Shown: positions 30,846 through 39,395 of the stretch, piece after piece | Layout of the letters: each line of letters starts with the position of its first letter | How positions within the stretch are numbered: position 1 is the first letter of the stretch | Source: Acinetobacter lwoffii | GTDB taxonomy: Bacteria; Pseudomonadota; Gammaproteobacteria; Pseudomonadales; Moraxellaceae | Direction: 5' to 3' | Assembly: GCF_019048525.1 (NCBI RefSeq) | Contig: NZ_CP077369.1 | Location: 2,604,001 to 2,668,000 of the forward strand | DNA length: 64,000 nucleotides | The notes under the pieces: generated by a model | Database searches by the model: none | What the model was told of the DNA's origin: nothing | What the model saw: the letters and a program-made list of their open reading frames with translations, nothing else | Program-made: the position numbers and the translations under genes

Positions 30846-31259
30846 ATGACTTATGATGATCAGAATATTTTTGCACGAATTCTACGCGGTGAACTTCCTG
30901 CGATAAAAGTGTATGAAGACGACCAGGTTCTTGCATTTATGGACATCATGCCTCAGGCAGAAGGTCATACTCTGGTGGTTCCGAAAACTCCGGCGATCAC
31001 TTTACTGGATCTACCACCTGAAGCTGCAGCCTATACGATTCAGATCGTACAGAAAGTTGCAAAAGCCATTGAAAAAGGTTTAGGTGTGGACGGTATCGTG
31101 CTGATGCAATTATCAGGGGCAGCAGCGGGTCAGACCGTACCACACGTACATTTCCATCTGGTTCCTACCTCTTTGCACAATCTGGGCAAACATGCAGCAC
31201 AAATGGGCGACCAGGAAAAAATTAAAGCGCTGGCTGAGAAAATTAAAGCTGCCCTTTAA
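30846..31259 (+). CDS. HIT-family (HinT-like) nucleotide hydrolase
   Basis: A 137-residue histidine-triad protein that hydrolyses AMP-linked phosphoramidates or nucleotide ester bonds. The triad is VPHVHFHLVP, and family segments NIFARILRGELPA, FMDIMPQAEGHTLVVPK and LMQLSGAAAGQTV are present. The AAGGAATAT site precedes ATG 30846. It closes the unit with a terminator at 31277. Confidence 0.94.
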   Translation: MTYDDQNIFARILRGELPAIKVYEDDQVLAFMDIMPQAEGHTLVVPKTPAITLLDLPPEAAAYTIQIVQKVAKAIEKGLGVDGIVLMQLSGAAAGQTVPHVHFHLVPTSLHNLGKHAAQMGDQEKIKALAEKIKAAL

Positions 31260-31276
31260 GCTATTCTTAATACCTA

Positions 31277-31302
31277 AAAATGGAGCCTCGGCTCCATTTT
31301 TT
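31277..31302 (+). terminator. Rho-independent terminator
   Basis: An 11-bp perfect stem (arm AAAATGGAGCC, loop TC) with a T run, 18 bases after the HIT gene. Confidence 0.92.
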
Positions 31303-31445
31303 ATGTCTAATGTATTTCACTCTTGATTAAGCCAATAAAATATCAGTAAAAGTCACCTAGCCTATTTTTAAGTTTTGCAGCAAACACCGAGCTTAGCTGT
31401 ATTTGCATCAATCCTGCTTACCCCAATCATAATCCTATAAAAAAT

Positions 31446-31462
31446 AAGACAATGATTGTCTT
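31446..31462. promoter_or_regulatory. Candidate operator upstream of the porin gene
   Basis: A perfect palindrome of 17 bases (arms AAGACAAT / ATTGTCTT around one G), about 140 bases before the porin start. It resembles a Fur-type site only loosely; the regulator is unknown. Confidence 0.4.
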
Positions 31463-31603
31463 TAATATTTCTGAAATATTTCCTTAATCATATTGACTTA
31501 TTTGTAATGAATACTTGGCACCAATAGAGCAGTAGATGTTTCAAAACAATACTGAAACTTGTTTTTAAGACGATGAATAAAAAAGTCTTTATTGGAGCAA
31601 CAC

Positions 31604-32656
31604 ATGAAAAAAACGTTATCTGCATTAGCAATCGGGGCAACAATTTTAACACCAGTGATGGCAGCTGCTGCTGATGTTAAAGTGTATGGTCGTGCACACG
31701 TTTCTTTAGATTATCTGGATGATGGCCAGGATTATAACGAAGTAGGTCTTTCTTCAAACTCTTCACGCCTAGGCTTTAAAGCTGAACAAAAACTAGAAAA
31801 TGGTATGACTGTATTTGGTCAAATCGAACAGGAAATTAACTTTGCAAGTGGTTCTGCAAATGATGATGTTGAATTTGCAACTCGCGATACTTTTGTTGGT
31901 TTAAAAGGTGATTTTGGTCAAGCGCGTATCGGCCGTTTTGACAGCCCATTCAAAGTAGCACGTGGCCCGGTCAACTTCTTTGGTGATATGGTCGGTGACG
32001 TTCGTAACGTTACGCGTGTAGGCAACCTGCGTTTTGATGAACGTAATGCCAATACCATTGAATATAAATCACCAAAATTTGGTGGCGGTTTCAACGTATT
32101 AGGTGCGATGTCACTACATGAAACAAATAGCCCGGATGCCACTAAAGATGGCGCTAAAGACAAAGATAAAGCTTACGACCTCGCTTTAACCTATAAAGAA
32201 GGTAAAGTTGATTTCGCTGCTGCCTATGAACACTATGAAGAAGAAGCTGCCCGTGGTGAGCGCGACGGTTTCCGTATCGCAGGTGCTTACAAAATCACAC
32301 CTGAATTCAACTTGGGTGGTTTATACCAATTCCTTCAACACGATAATTCTGAAGCAAACCCAGATGCACAAGTGTTTGGTGTAGCCGGTGAATATAAATT
32401 TGCACCAAAAACCTCATTCCGTGGTGAAGTATTCCACCGCGATGTCGATGCTGATGATGCAAATGCAACTTTACTGGCAATCGGACTTGAGCACCGTTTA
32501 GATCCAACAGTCCGCGTTTATGGCAACATAGCAACTGTACTAAATGATGAAAACTCAAACCTTACCCCTTGGGCACAAGGTCGTACCAATGCCGTAGGTG
32601 GCGCACGCGGTGAAGATAGCTTAGGTCTTTCCCTAGGCATGCGTTACGACTTCTAA
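31604..32656 (+). CDS. Gram-negative outer membrane porin
   Basis: A 350-residue beta-barrel porin. It has a signal peptide (MKKTLSALAIGATILTPVMA), then KVYGRAHVSLDYLDD, the eyelet-loop-like segment FFGDMVGDVRNV, repeating amphipathic strands, and a C-terminal phenylalanine (GMRYDF) recognised by the outer-membrane assembly machine. The preferred start ATG 31604 has GGAG six bases upstream; a TTG at 31592 in the same frame is unlikely. It resembles the general trimeric porins. The mature protein is acidic. It likely lets small hydrophilic solutes pass. Confidence 0.9.
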   Translation: MKKTLSALAIGATILTPVMAAAADVKVYGRAHVSLDYLDDGQDYNEVGLSSNSSRLGFKAEQKLENGMTVFGQIEQEINFASGSANDDVEFATRDTFVGLKGDFGQARIGRFDSPFKVARGPVNFFGDMVGDVRNVTRVGNLRFDERNANTIEYKSPKFGGGFNVLGAMSLHETNSPDATKDGAKDKDKAYDLALTYKEGKVDFAAAYEHYEEEAARGERDGFRIAGAYKITPEFNLGGLYQFLQHDNSEANPDAQVFGVAGEYKFAPKTSFRGEVFHRDVDADDANATLLAIGLEHRLDPTVRVYGNIATVLNDENSNLTPWAQGRTNAVGGARGEDSLGLSLGMRYDF

Positions 32657-32680
32657 GTCCAGTCCCCCTCACAAAGCTTA

Positions 32681-32712
32681 AAAAGAACATGTTTCCAGCA
32701 TGTTCTTTTTTT
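32681..32712 (+). terminator. Porin terminator
   Basis: A perfect 11-bp stem (arm AAAAGAACATG, 7-base loop) with a T run, 24 bases after the porin stop. Confidence 0.9.
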
Positions 32713-32803
32713 GGCGTGTTTTTTATCAATATAAAATGATGAGAAAGATTACGATACTGATATTCAACCCTTATAAAACCAACCAATAGACCTCTTTCAT
32801 AAA

Positions 32804-33274
32804 TCATTTTTTGCTCAGTTCCAAGTTGTAGATTCCAGCGATTAAATTGAATCTCAAACCAAGCCTTTTACCTCTATTTCGATAACGCTCAGCAAGGATT
32901 TTGAAGGTTTTCAGGCTGCCAAATACATGCTCAATTCCGATTCTTCTTTTATTGATTTCTTGATTATAGATTTTCAATTCAGGATCCAATTTACAGTGTC
33001 TTTTGGCTTTTAATGGCAACAGGCTATTCGGATACAACACATAAATCCCCTGATAGCCTTTATCTGCAAGGATAAAAGCCCCAAAAGGAATCTGGTTTAA
33101 ATTGCGTTTGAACAACTCGAAATCATGCACTGCACCGCGACTGGTACATAAACTCAGAATTTGCTGAGTTTTGTAGTGAATCATGGCCTGTACTTTAAAG
33201 GTATGGGTCTTTTTCTTGCCGCTATAGCTTTTCTTCTGTTTTTTTAGGCCTTTGGATTGGAATTTCCGTGGCAT
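32804..33274 (-). CDS. IS5-family transposase, C-terminal part (OrfB)
   Basis: The 156-residue catalytic C-terminal part of the transposase: LADKGYQG (second aspartate) and RIGIEHVFGSLKTFKIL (glutamate). The first aspartate (VDATEIPIQRP) lies in OrfA, so the full enzyme needs a frameshift at an A7 run (plus-strand T7 at 33239-33245). Moving from the OrfA to the OrfB frame at that run needs a +1 ribosomal shift or loss of one A in the transcript. Confidence 0.9.
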   Translation of the reverse strand: MPRKFQSKGLKKQKKSYSGKKKTHTFKVQAMIHYKTQQILSLCTSRGAVHDFELFKRNLNQIPFGAFILADKGYQGIYVLYPNSLLPLKAKRHCKLDPELKIYNQEINKRRIGIEHVFGSLKTFKILAERYRNRGKRLGLRFNLIAGIYNLELSKK

Positions 33275-33617
33275 CCACGATCACAACATTCCAGTCGATG
33301 CCTTCGCCCTCGGGTAAATCTTTGGGTAAATTAAACAGATTGGACCGAATCAGGCAGTCTTCAACATGACGGACAATTCTTGAGGCTGTGGGCTCTGAAA
33401 CCCCGTAACTCGTCGCAACGTGAAATAAGGTTCGGTATTCCCGCCAATAGCTCAGACAGAGCAGAACCTGATCCTCCAGGCTTAACTTGGGCGGTCTGCC
33501 TTTGGCAGAGACATGCTTCTGCAATTGCTCAACCATCAAATAGAAAGTTGACCATGAGATGCCTGTGTATCGCTTGAACTGAGGATCAGAGAGCTTGTTT
33601 GAATCGATGTATTTCAT
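33222..33617 (-). CDS. IS5-family transposase, N-terminal part (OrfA)
   Basis: N-terminal helix-turn-helix part of the transposase (LSDPQFKRYTGISWSTFYLM, then EYRTLFHVATSYGVSEPTAS) and the first catalytic aspartate (VIVDATEIPIQ). ATG 33617 is preferred; the frame is open to a TTG at 33668. It ends soon after the A7 slippage run where translation moves to OrfB. The frame is intact, so this copy may be active. Confidence 0.88.
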   Translation of the reverse strand: MKYIDSNKLSDPQFKRYTGISWSTFYLMVEQLQKHVSAKGRPPKLSLEDQVLLCLSYWREYRTLFHVATSYGVSEPTASRIVRHVEDCLIRSNLFNLPKDLPEGEGIDWNVVIVDATEIPIQRPKKTEEKL

Positions 33618-33703
33618 CCGCAGATTATGCACGAATGCTAAGAAATCCGGAGTGCAAATATTAACCAAAAAGAAGATCGTTTTTTGATTTATGAAAGAGA
33701 TCT

Positions 33704-34010
33704 AATTTAGTTTGATTAATTTTATTCTTTATTTTAAAACCAAGCATTTTAATCAGATTAAAAAATATTAATCCAACTAAAATAATCTACATTCTAATAT
33801 AGAAATATAAGCATTTTAGTCGGATTTAAAAACCAATAAAATTACATAAAATAATAAAAAATATTTAGAATAAATTTTAACTCATATAAATATATATTTA
33901 TTATTTTCAGATACTTGTAAATATATATTTATTTAAACTGTATCGTCTATTTATTTTTTAGTTACAATAGATTAATAATATACAACAAGTCATATAACAG
34001 GCTTAGTCGA
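33704..34010. other. AT-rich region upstream of the cyd operon
   Basis: No gene is seen. It contains two copies of the 15-mer AAATATATATTTATT (33888-33902 and 33919-33933) spaced exactly 31 bases, close to three helical turns. These could bind a regulator of the oxidase operon or simply reflect base composition. Confidence 0.5.
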
Positions 34011-34202
34011 ATGAGCTTAGTTCCCAAAAATCTAAACCAGAGAGTGGTTAGAGAAATAACCGCCATTTTAATTATCAAGGTTATTTTACTGATGATAATT
34101 AAAAATATCTGGTTTGATGCGCCTACGATTCCTAAAAATTTTGATAACCAAGTCGCCGAGCGTATCGCCGGCAATCCTTCCCAAATCCAGGAGACACGTT
34201 GA
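34011..34202 (+). CDS. cydP: Putative cytochrome bd small subunit CydP
   Basis: A 63-residue protein with one membrane span ([20 protein letters not shown]) after a short basic N-terminus (NLNQRVVRE). Small CydP-type proteins with this layout precede cydA in many proteobacteria. Its stop overlaps the cydA start as TGATG, so translation is coupled. It is probably an accessory subunit or stabiliser of the bd oxidase; direct function is inferred from context. Confidence 0.82.
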   Translation: MSLVPKNLNQRVVREITAILIIKVILLMIIKNIWFDAPTIPKNFDNQVAERIAGNPSQIQETR

Positions 34203-35788
34203 TGATTTCTGAAAGCGTGGTCGATCTCTCGCGGTTCCAGTTCGCCATGACCGCGATGTATCACTTTATTTTTGTTCCACTAACGCTAGGTCTGGCATTT
34301 CTGCTTGCCATTATGGAAACCACCTATGTGATTTCCGGCAAAGAAATCTATAAAGACATGACCAAGTTCTGGGGAAAACTGTTTGGTATTAACTTTGCCT
34401 TAGGGGTAACCACAGGCCTGACCATGGAATTCCAGTTCGGAACCAACTGGGCGTATTACTCGCATTATGTCGGTGATATTTTTGGTGCACCGCTGGCGAT
34501 TGAAGGTTTGATGGCCTTCTTCCTTGAATCGACGTTTATTGGCTTGTTCTTCTTTGGTTGGGATCGTCTTTCCAAAGTGCAACATCTGGCCGTAACCTGG
34601 CTGGTAGCTTTAGGCTCGAACATGTCCGCACTCTGGATTCTGGTCGCCAATGGCTGGATGCAAAACCCGGTCGGTTCGGCATTTAACTATGAAACCATGC
34701 GTATGGAAATGGTGGACTTTGCTGCACTGATCTTTAACCCGGTCGCTCAGGTTAAATTTGTGCATACCGTATCTGCGGGTTATGTCACAGGTGCCATCTT
34801 CGTACTGGCTATTTCAAGTTACTACATGCTGAAAAAACGTGACCTACCTTTTGCACGCCGTTCTTTTGCCATTGCAGCCATCTTCGGGCTTGCTTCTACA
34901 CTTTCAGTGATTTTACTGGGTGATGAATCAGGTTATGAGCTGGGCGATGTACAAAAAACTAAACTAGCAGCAATTGAAGCCGAATGGGATACTCACCCTG
35001 CGCCTGCGCCATTTACTTTGTTTGGTATCCCGAATAAGGAAACCATGACTACAGATTATGCAGTGAAAATTCCTTATGTGATGGGTCTGATTGCTACACG
35101 CTCTACGACTGAACAAGTCACAGGTATTAAAGACCTGCTGGTTCAGCATGAAGCACGTATCCGCAATGGTATGGTGGCATATTCGCAACTGGAAAAATTA
35201 CGTGCTGGTGATCAGTCTCCAGAACTGAAAACTGCTTTTGAAGAAAGCCAAAAAGACTTAGGCTACGGTCTGCTACTGAAGAAATACACGCCAAATGTCG
35301 TTGATGCCTCTGATGAGCAAATCAAAGCAGCTGCTAAAGACACTATTCCACACGTACCAAGCCTGTTCTGGGCCTTCCGTGCCATGGTGGCTTCCGGCTT
35401 CCTGATGTTGCTTTTATTTGCACTGGCAACTTTTGCGGTAGCCAAACGTAATGCAGAAAACAAACCATGGTTATTGAAATTTGCTTTATTTGCACTGCCT
35501 TTACCTTGGGTTGCTGCGCAAACCGGCTGGTATGTAGCAGAAGTAGGTCGTCAACCTTGGACTATTGGTGAGGTATTACCGACGCATCTTTCAGCATCAA
35601 GCTTAAGCACAGGTGATGTCTGGGGTTCAATCCTTGCATTGGCAGCGTTCTATACCGTGTTACTGATTATTGAGATGTATCTGATGATCAAGTTCTCACG
35701 TCTTGGCCCAAGCTCACTGCATACCGGTAAATATCATTTTGAAAAGCTTGCAGCTGCAGAAAAGGCAAATGGGGAGACTCAAGCATGA
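34202..35788 (+). CDS. cydA: Cytochrome bd ubiquinol oxidase subunit I
   Basis: A 528-residue integral membrane subunit that binds hemes b558, b595 and d and oxidises ubiquinol with O2. It starts [20 protein letters not shown] with the heme histidine, and contains GRQPW in the [16 protein letters not shown] motif. The large periplasmic Q-loop between the halves (about 240-380) is of the long type. ATG 34202 is chosen because it overlaps the cydP stop; a TTG at 34199 is in frame. Confidence 0.97.
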   Translation: MISESVVDLSRFQFAMTAMYHFIFVPLTLGLAFLLAIMETTYVISGKEIYKDMTKFWGKLFGINFALGVTTGLTMEFQFGTNWAYYSHYVGDIFGAPLAIEGLMAFFLESTFIGLFFFGWDRLSKVQHLAVTWLVALGSNMSALWILVANGWMQNPVGSAFNYETMRMEMVDFAALIFNPVAQVKFVHTVSAGYVTGAIFVLAISSYYMLKKRDLPFARRSFAIAAIFGLASTLSVILLGDESGYELGDVQKTKLAAIEAEWDTHPAPAPFTLFGIPNKETMTTDYAVKIPYVMGLIATRSTTEQVTGIKDLLVQHEARIRNGMVAYSQLEKLRAGDQSPELKTAFEESQKDLGYGLLLKKYTPNVVDASDEQIKAAAKDTIPHVPSLFWAFRAMVASGFLMLLLFALATFAVAKRNAENKPWLLKFALFALPLPWVAAQTGWYVAEVGRQPWTIGEVLPTHLSASSLSTGDVWGSILALAAFYTVLLIIEMYLMIKFSRLGPSSLHTGKYHFEKLAAAEKANGETQA

Positions 35789-36930
35789 TCGAATATGAAT
35801 TATTAAAAATCATTTGGTGGGTGCTGGTCGGCGTATTGCTGATTGGCTTTGCCCTCACCGATGGCTTCGATATGGGCTCTATGGCAATCATGCCATTTGT
35901 GGGCAAAAATGATAGCGAGCGCCGTGCAGCGATCAATACCATTGCGCCGCACTGGGACGGTAATCAGGTCTGGTTTATTACTGCCGGCGGTGCGTTATTC
36001 GCTGCCTGGCCAATGGTCTATGCAACAGCCTTCTCTGGCATGTACTGGGCACTGTTGCTGGTCCTGTTTGCCCTATTCCTGCGTCCAGTCGGTTTTGACT
36101 ATCGCTCAAAACTGGAAAATACCAAATGGCGTAATTCATGGGATTGGGGGCTAGCCATTGGTGGTGCAGTGCCTGCATTGGTCTTCGGTGTAGCATTCGG
36201 CAACATGTTCCTCGGTGTACCATTTACTTTAGATGAAACTGTACGTTCTACTTATACTGGCAGCTTCTTTGCCCTGCTCAATCCGTTTGCGATTGTATGC
36301 GGTCTGGTCAGTTTATCGATGCTATGTGCACATGGTGGTGCATGGTTAATGCTGCGTACAGATGGTGACCTACGCCAACGTTCTGCCAAAGCAACACAAA
36401 TCATGGGTCTGGTTTATCTGGTTACCTTCCTGGCTGCAGGCGCTTGGCTGTACTTCGGTGGTATTCAAGGCTATACCCTGGTTACACCTTTTGATACCAA
36501 TGGTGTTGCCAACCCGCTCGCCAAAGAAGTGATGACCAATGCCAATCCAGGCTGGATGAATAACTACTCGACGTACCCAATCACAATGGCTGCTCCAATT
36601 GCCGGCATTTTGGGTGGCTTGATCATTGTCTTGGCAGCAGGTAAAAACAAAGCAGGCCTGAGCTTCCTGGGTTCATCTCTGGCTGTCATCGGTGCAATTC
36701 TAACTGCTGGTTTTGCCCTGTTCCCTTTCCTGATGCCTTCAAGCATTAATCCTGTTGCAAGTCTGACCATGTGGGATGCGGTATCTAGTAGAAATACTCT
36801 GACTGTAATGACCGTTGCTGCCTGTATCTTTGTTCCACTGATCCTGATCTATACCACTTGGTGTTATTACAAGATGTGGGGCGTGATTACCAACAAACAC
36901 ATTGAAGATAATTCACATAGCCTGTACTAA
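35785..36930 (+). CDS. cydB: Cytochrome bd ubiquinol oxidase subunit II
   Basis: A 381-residue membrane subunit with about eight to nine spans; starts [20 protein letters not shown] and has the typical [18 protein letters not shown] and [18 protein letters not shown] segments. It overlaps cydA by four bases (ATGA), so the subunits are translationally coupled. Length matches E. coli CydB (379). Confidence 0.97.
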   Translation: MIEYELLKIIWWVLVGVLLIGFALTDGFDMGSMAIMPFVGKNDSERRAAINTIAPHWDGNQVWFITAGGALFAAWPMVYATAFSGMYWALLLVLFALFLRPVGFDYRSKLENTKWRNSWDWGLAIGGAVPALVFGVAFGNMFLGVPFTLDETVRSTYTGSFFALLNPFAIVCGLVSLSMLCAHGGAWLMLRTDGDLRQRSAKATQIMGLVYLVTFLAAGAWLYFGGIQGYTLVTPFDTNGVANPLAKEVMTNANPGWMNNYSTYPITMAAPIAGILGGLIIVLAAGKNKAGLSFLGSSLAVIGAILTAGFALFPFLMPSSINPVASLTMWDAVSSRNTLTVMTVAACIFVPLILIYTTWCYYKMWGVITNKHIEDNSHSLY

Positions 36931-36955
36931 GGCTATGTCTTAAGGAGAGACAACT

Positions 36956-37057
36956 ATGTGGTATTTTGCCTGGATTCTGGGTGTACTGATGGTATGTTTT
37001 GCCAGTGTGATTGCTGCCATTTACATGGAACAACACCAAGACCTGGATGAGGAATAA
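36956..37057 (+). CDS. cydX: Cytochrome bd small subunit CydX
   Basis: A 33-residue single-span protein (MWYFAWILGVLMVCFASVIA then AIYMEQ...DEE), matching CydX in length and in the MWYFxWxLG start. CydX stabilises the heme b595/d site of the oxidase in E. coli. A strong AAGGAGAG ribosome site precedes ATG 36956. It is short enough to be missed by automatic gene finders. Confidence 0.92.
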   Translation: MWYFAWILGVLMVCFASVIAAIYMEQHQDLDEE

Positions 37058-37060
37058 AAC

Positions 37061-37363
37061 ATGACCGAAGCTGCGCTTGAGAAAACCGTTGTAGACAAGA
37101 AACCAAACAAATTTGCGATGATGATTTCCTGCCTCCTGGCTTTTCCTCTCGCAGCCGTGTTATTGGTTCATCCTTCCGCAATGCTGGATGCCAATGGTGA
37201 ATATAGCCATAGTGCCATGATGTATATCATGATTGGTATTTCTGGAGGCTTTGTCCATGGTGTGGGCTTTGTGCCGCGCCACTGGTTCTGGAAATGGCTA
37301 TTTAGTCCATTTTTAACTTGGCCTTTAATGATCTGGGGCTATTACACCTGGTTTCTCAGTTAA
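37061..37363 (+). CDS. ybgE: Cyd operon protein YbgE
   Basis: A 100-residue membrane protein with about three spans and the family segment GISGGFVHGVGFVPRHWFW. It follows cydX by three bases and ends the operon. YbgE homologues are found after cydAB in proteobacteria; a precise role is not established. Confidence 0.9.
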   Translation: MTEAALEKTVVDKKPNKFAMMISCLLAFPLAAVLLVHPSAMLDANGEYSHSAMMYIMIGISGGFVHGVGFVPRHWFWKWLFSPFLTWPLMIWGYYTWFLS

Positions 37364-37374
37364 AGTATTAAATT

Positions 37375-37402
37375 AAAAAAGCCCTCATTTGAGGGCTTTT
37401 TT
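37375..37402. terminator. Terminator shared by the cyd operon and the 37385 gene
   Basis: A stem of GCCCTC / GAGGGC with A and T runs on both sides. It terminates cyd transcription. The minus-strand gene ending at 37385 has its stop codon inside this hairpin, so the same structure serves both directions. Confidence 0.9.
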
Positions 37403-38053
37403 ATATCGTTTATCGATTTCTGCTTTTTGTTCTACTGTTATATCACTCTGCATTTGGAAACAATTTCTATATTGAGCATGAATATGATGAAGATACTTCT
37501 CTTTACCCGCATGTCTTAACAATATTTGTGCAGCCATCGTAATAAATCCATTTACTTGTTTAATAATCACAAGCCTTTGCTCATCAGCTAATCCTGCTCT
37601 TTTTTGAATTAATGAATTTCGTCCTGTATGAACAATAGAATGCAAATGTTTTAATGAGTAAAATTTAAACTCTTTAAACATCTCTACTATATGAGCTATC
37701 TCTAAAACATTCTCTAATTTCATTATCATTTCTACTGCTGTGGGGATTTTAATATTCTTTAAAAGGTCATCTGCATTATTTAATTCAAACTTTTGTATTT
37801 CTTGATTTGAGGCAACCATAAGTAACCAGTAAGCTCTAACGACTGCCTCAAACTGAATTCTAAATAAGGCAAGCGCAGATATATCTCTTTTCATTTCAAG
37901 TAAACTGAGAATAGCCACACCATGCTCAATCGACAATTCACAGCATTGATAAACTATCTCAAGCCGAGGCCCACCCTCCAAAAATATTGAATTACTTAAT
38001 TCACTCCCCAGCTCTTCCAACATTTTTTCTGATTCACGAAAAATATTACTCAA
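37385..38053 (-). CDS. Hypothetical protein, AT-rich orphan
   Basis: A 222-residue soluble, largely helical protein (for example EMIMKLENVLEIAHIVEMFK and RDISALALFRIQFEAVVRAY). I do not recognise a confident family; the layout recalls the DUF5677/DUF6988-type helical proteins seen in accessory DNA. Base composition is more AT-rich than the flanking rodA and cyd genes. The C-terminal codons overlap the terminator hairpin. It may be a recently acquired gene. Confidence 0.72.
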   Translation of the reverse strand: MSNIFRESEKMLEELGSELSNSIFLEGGPRLEIVYQCCELSIEHGVAILSLLEMKRDISALALFRIQFEAVVRAYWLLMVASNQEIQKFELNNADDLLKNIKIPTAVEMIMKLENVLEIAHIVEMFKEFKFYSLKHLHSIVHTGRNSLIQKRAGLADEQRLVIIKQVNGFITMAAQILLRHAGKEKYLHHIHAQYRNCFQMQSDITVEQKAEIDKRYKKALK

Positions 38054-38108
38054 ACTTAACTTCCTTTTTTATACTTAATAGAGGTTTATGTTTTTTATTA
38101 GGAATAAT

Positions 38109-38135
38109 AAAAAAGCCGGAACCAGTCCGACTTTT
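38109..38135 (-). terminator. Terminator of rodA
   Basis: A 10-bp stem with one G-U pair in the minus-strand RNA (plus-strand arm AAAAGCCGGA, loop ACCAG) followed by T, nine bases after the rodA stop. Confidence 0.7.
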
Positions 38136-38143
38136 AGAATAAT

Positions 38144-39283
38144 TTATCGATGGGTATGAATTGACATCACAATGCCCATCCCAGCCAGCATGGAAATCAC
38201 CGCCGTTCCGCCATAGCTCATCAGCGGCAATGGATCTCCGGTCACAGGTAAAATCCCGCTCACCATGCCGGAGTTTAAAAATACAAAGAAGAAGAAAGTC
38301 AGCCCCATGGCTCCAGCATATAAACGGCCAAAGTTATGAAAGCTGTTTAAACCAATCATCAGACAGCGAATAATAATGGCAGTGAATAAACTAAACAGTA
38401 GGAAAACACCGATAAAACCGAATTCTTCGGCATAAGTCGACATAATAAAGTCAGTATGATGTTCAGGAAGATAACCTAAATGTGATTGGGTACCTTCAGT
38501 ATAGCCTTTACCCGTGGAACCACCTGAACCAATGGCAATTTTGGACTGGATAATATTCCAGCCTGCACCCAAGGCATCCGACTCCGGATCAAATAGCGTA
38601 GTAATACGCTTTTTTTGATACTCTTGTAATACAAACATCCATGCAGCCGGAGCTGCCACGGCTACTGCAGCGGCTGCACCACCAATCAGACGCCACGACA
38701 TCCCACTTAAAAATAGAACAAAAATACCGGGAATCACCAAGCCAATGTTCAAGTCAGGCTGAAGCGCCACCAAAACAAATGGTACGCCCAATAAAATCAG
38801 AGCCCCCACAATATGCAAAAATTTGGGAGGAAACGGCTTACGTGCAAAATACCATGCCATCATCAAAGGCATCGCAAATTTCATCACCTCACTCGGTTGC
38901 ATGCTTCCTACCCCCGGCAAGGTAATCCAGCGGGTTGCACCCAAGCGTTTTTCACCAATCACAAAGACCAGAAGCAGCATGAAGATCCCGAAGGCATACA
39001 GGTATGGACTAATCGCCTGATAAACTTTCGGTGGAATCTGCGCACAGATAAACAGCAGCACAAAACCAATTCCAAAACTGATGGCCTGACGCATCACCAT
39101 GCCAGAGTCTTCAGAGGTCGCGCTATACACCACCATTAAACCCAGAATTGCATTGAGAACCAGAAAGCATAATAACCATGGATCAAGGTGCAACTTGGTC
39201 CATCGAGATGAATCTTGCGGATTAATACTACGTCCATCACGCAAAGAGTGACGTAAAAACCGATACTGCTGTGAAGGTATCAT
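38144..39283 (-). CDS. rodA: Rod-shape protein RodA (SEDS glycosyltransferase)
   Basis: A 379-residue multi-span SEDS protein that polymerises peptidoglycan for cell elongation with a class B PBP. Visible motifs: LGATRWI, MQPSEVMKFAMPLMMAW, DPESDALGAGWNIIQSKIAI, THTDFIMSTYAEEFG-type segment (PEHHTDFIMSTYAEEFG) and PLPLMSYGGTA near the end. ATG 39283 (MIPSQQYRFLRHSL) is chosen over 39313, which would add ten hydrophobic residues. The wide DPESD...GTQSH loop marks RodA rather than FtsW. Confidence 0.93.
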   Translation of the reverse strand: MIPSQQYRFLRHSLRDGRSINPQDSSRWTKLHLDPWLLCFLVLNAILGLMVVYSATSEDSGMVMRQAISFGIGFVLLFICAQIPPKVYQAISPYLYAFGIFMLLLVFVIGEKRLGATRWITLPGVGSMQPSEVMKFAMPLMMAWYFARKPFPPKFLHIVGALILLGVPFVLVALQPDLNIGLVIPGIFVLFLSGMSWRLIGGAAAAVAVAAPAAWMFVLQEYQKKRITTLFDPESDALGAGWNIIQSKIAIGSGGSTGKGYTEGTQSHLGYLPEHHTDFIMSTYAEEFGFIGVFLLFSLFTAIIIRCLMIGLNSFHNFGRLYAGAMGLTFFFFVFLNSGMVSGILPVTGDPLPLMSYGGTAVISMLAGMGIVMSIHTHR

Positions 39284-39395
39284 TGGCCAAAAGGTGAAAA
39301 AGAATGATGGCAAAATTATAAGTGAAAGCTATAGCGAATAGATCGCTATAGCCAGATTTATTCTGCTTTTATTTAAATATTATTTGAATATATTT

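Larger units (their letters stand above)
31260..31591. other. Intergenic region before the porin gene
   Basis: This AT-rich spacer holds the terminator at 31277-31302 and a 17-bp palindrome at 31446-31462. The remainder holds porin promoter sequence only; no gene is visible. Confidence 0.6.
32789..33702 (-). mobile_element. IS5-family (IS427-like) insertion sequence
   Basis: A 914-bp element with 18-bp terminal inverted repeats differing at one position (left end GACCTCTTTCATAAATCA, right end its near complement). It is flanked on both sides by TA (32787-32788 and 33703-33704), the duplication expected of this group. It carries two overlapping transposase frames on the minus strand. It lies between the porin terminator and the cyd operon without breaking a gene. 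Confidence 0.92.
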
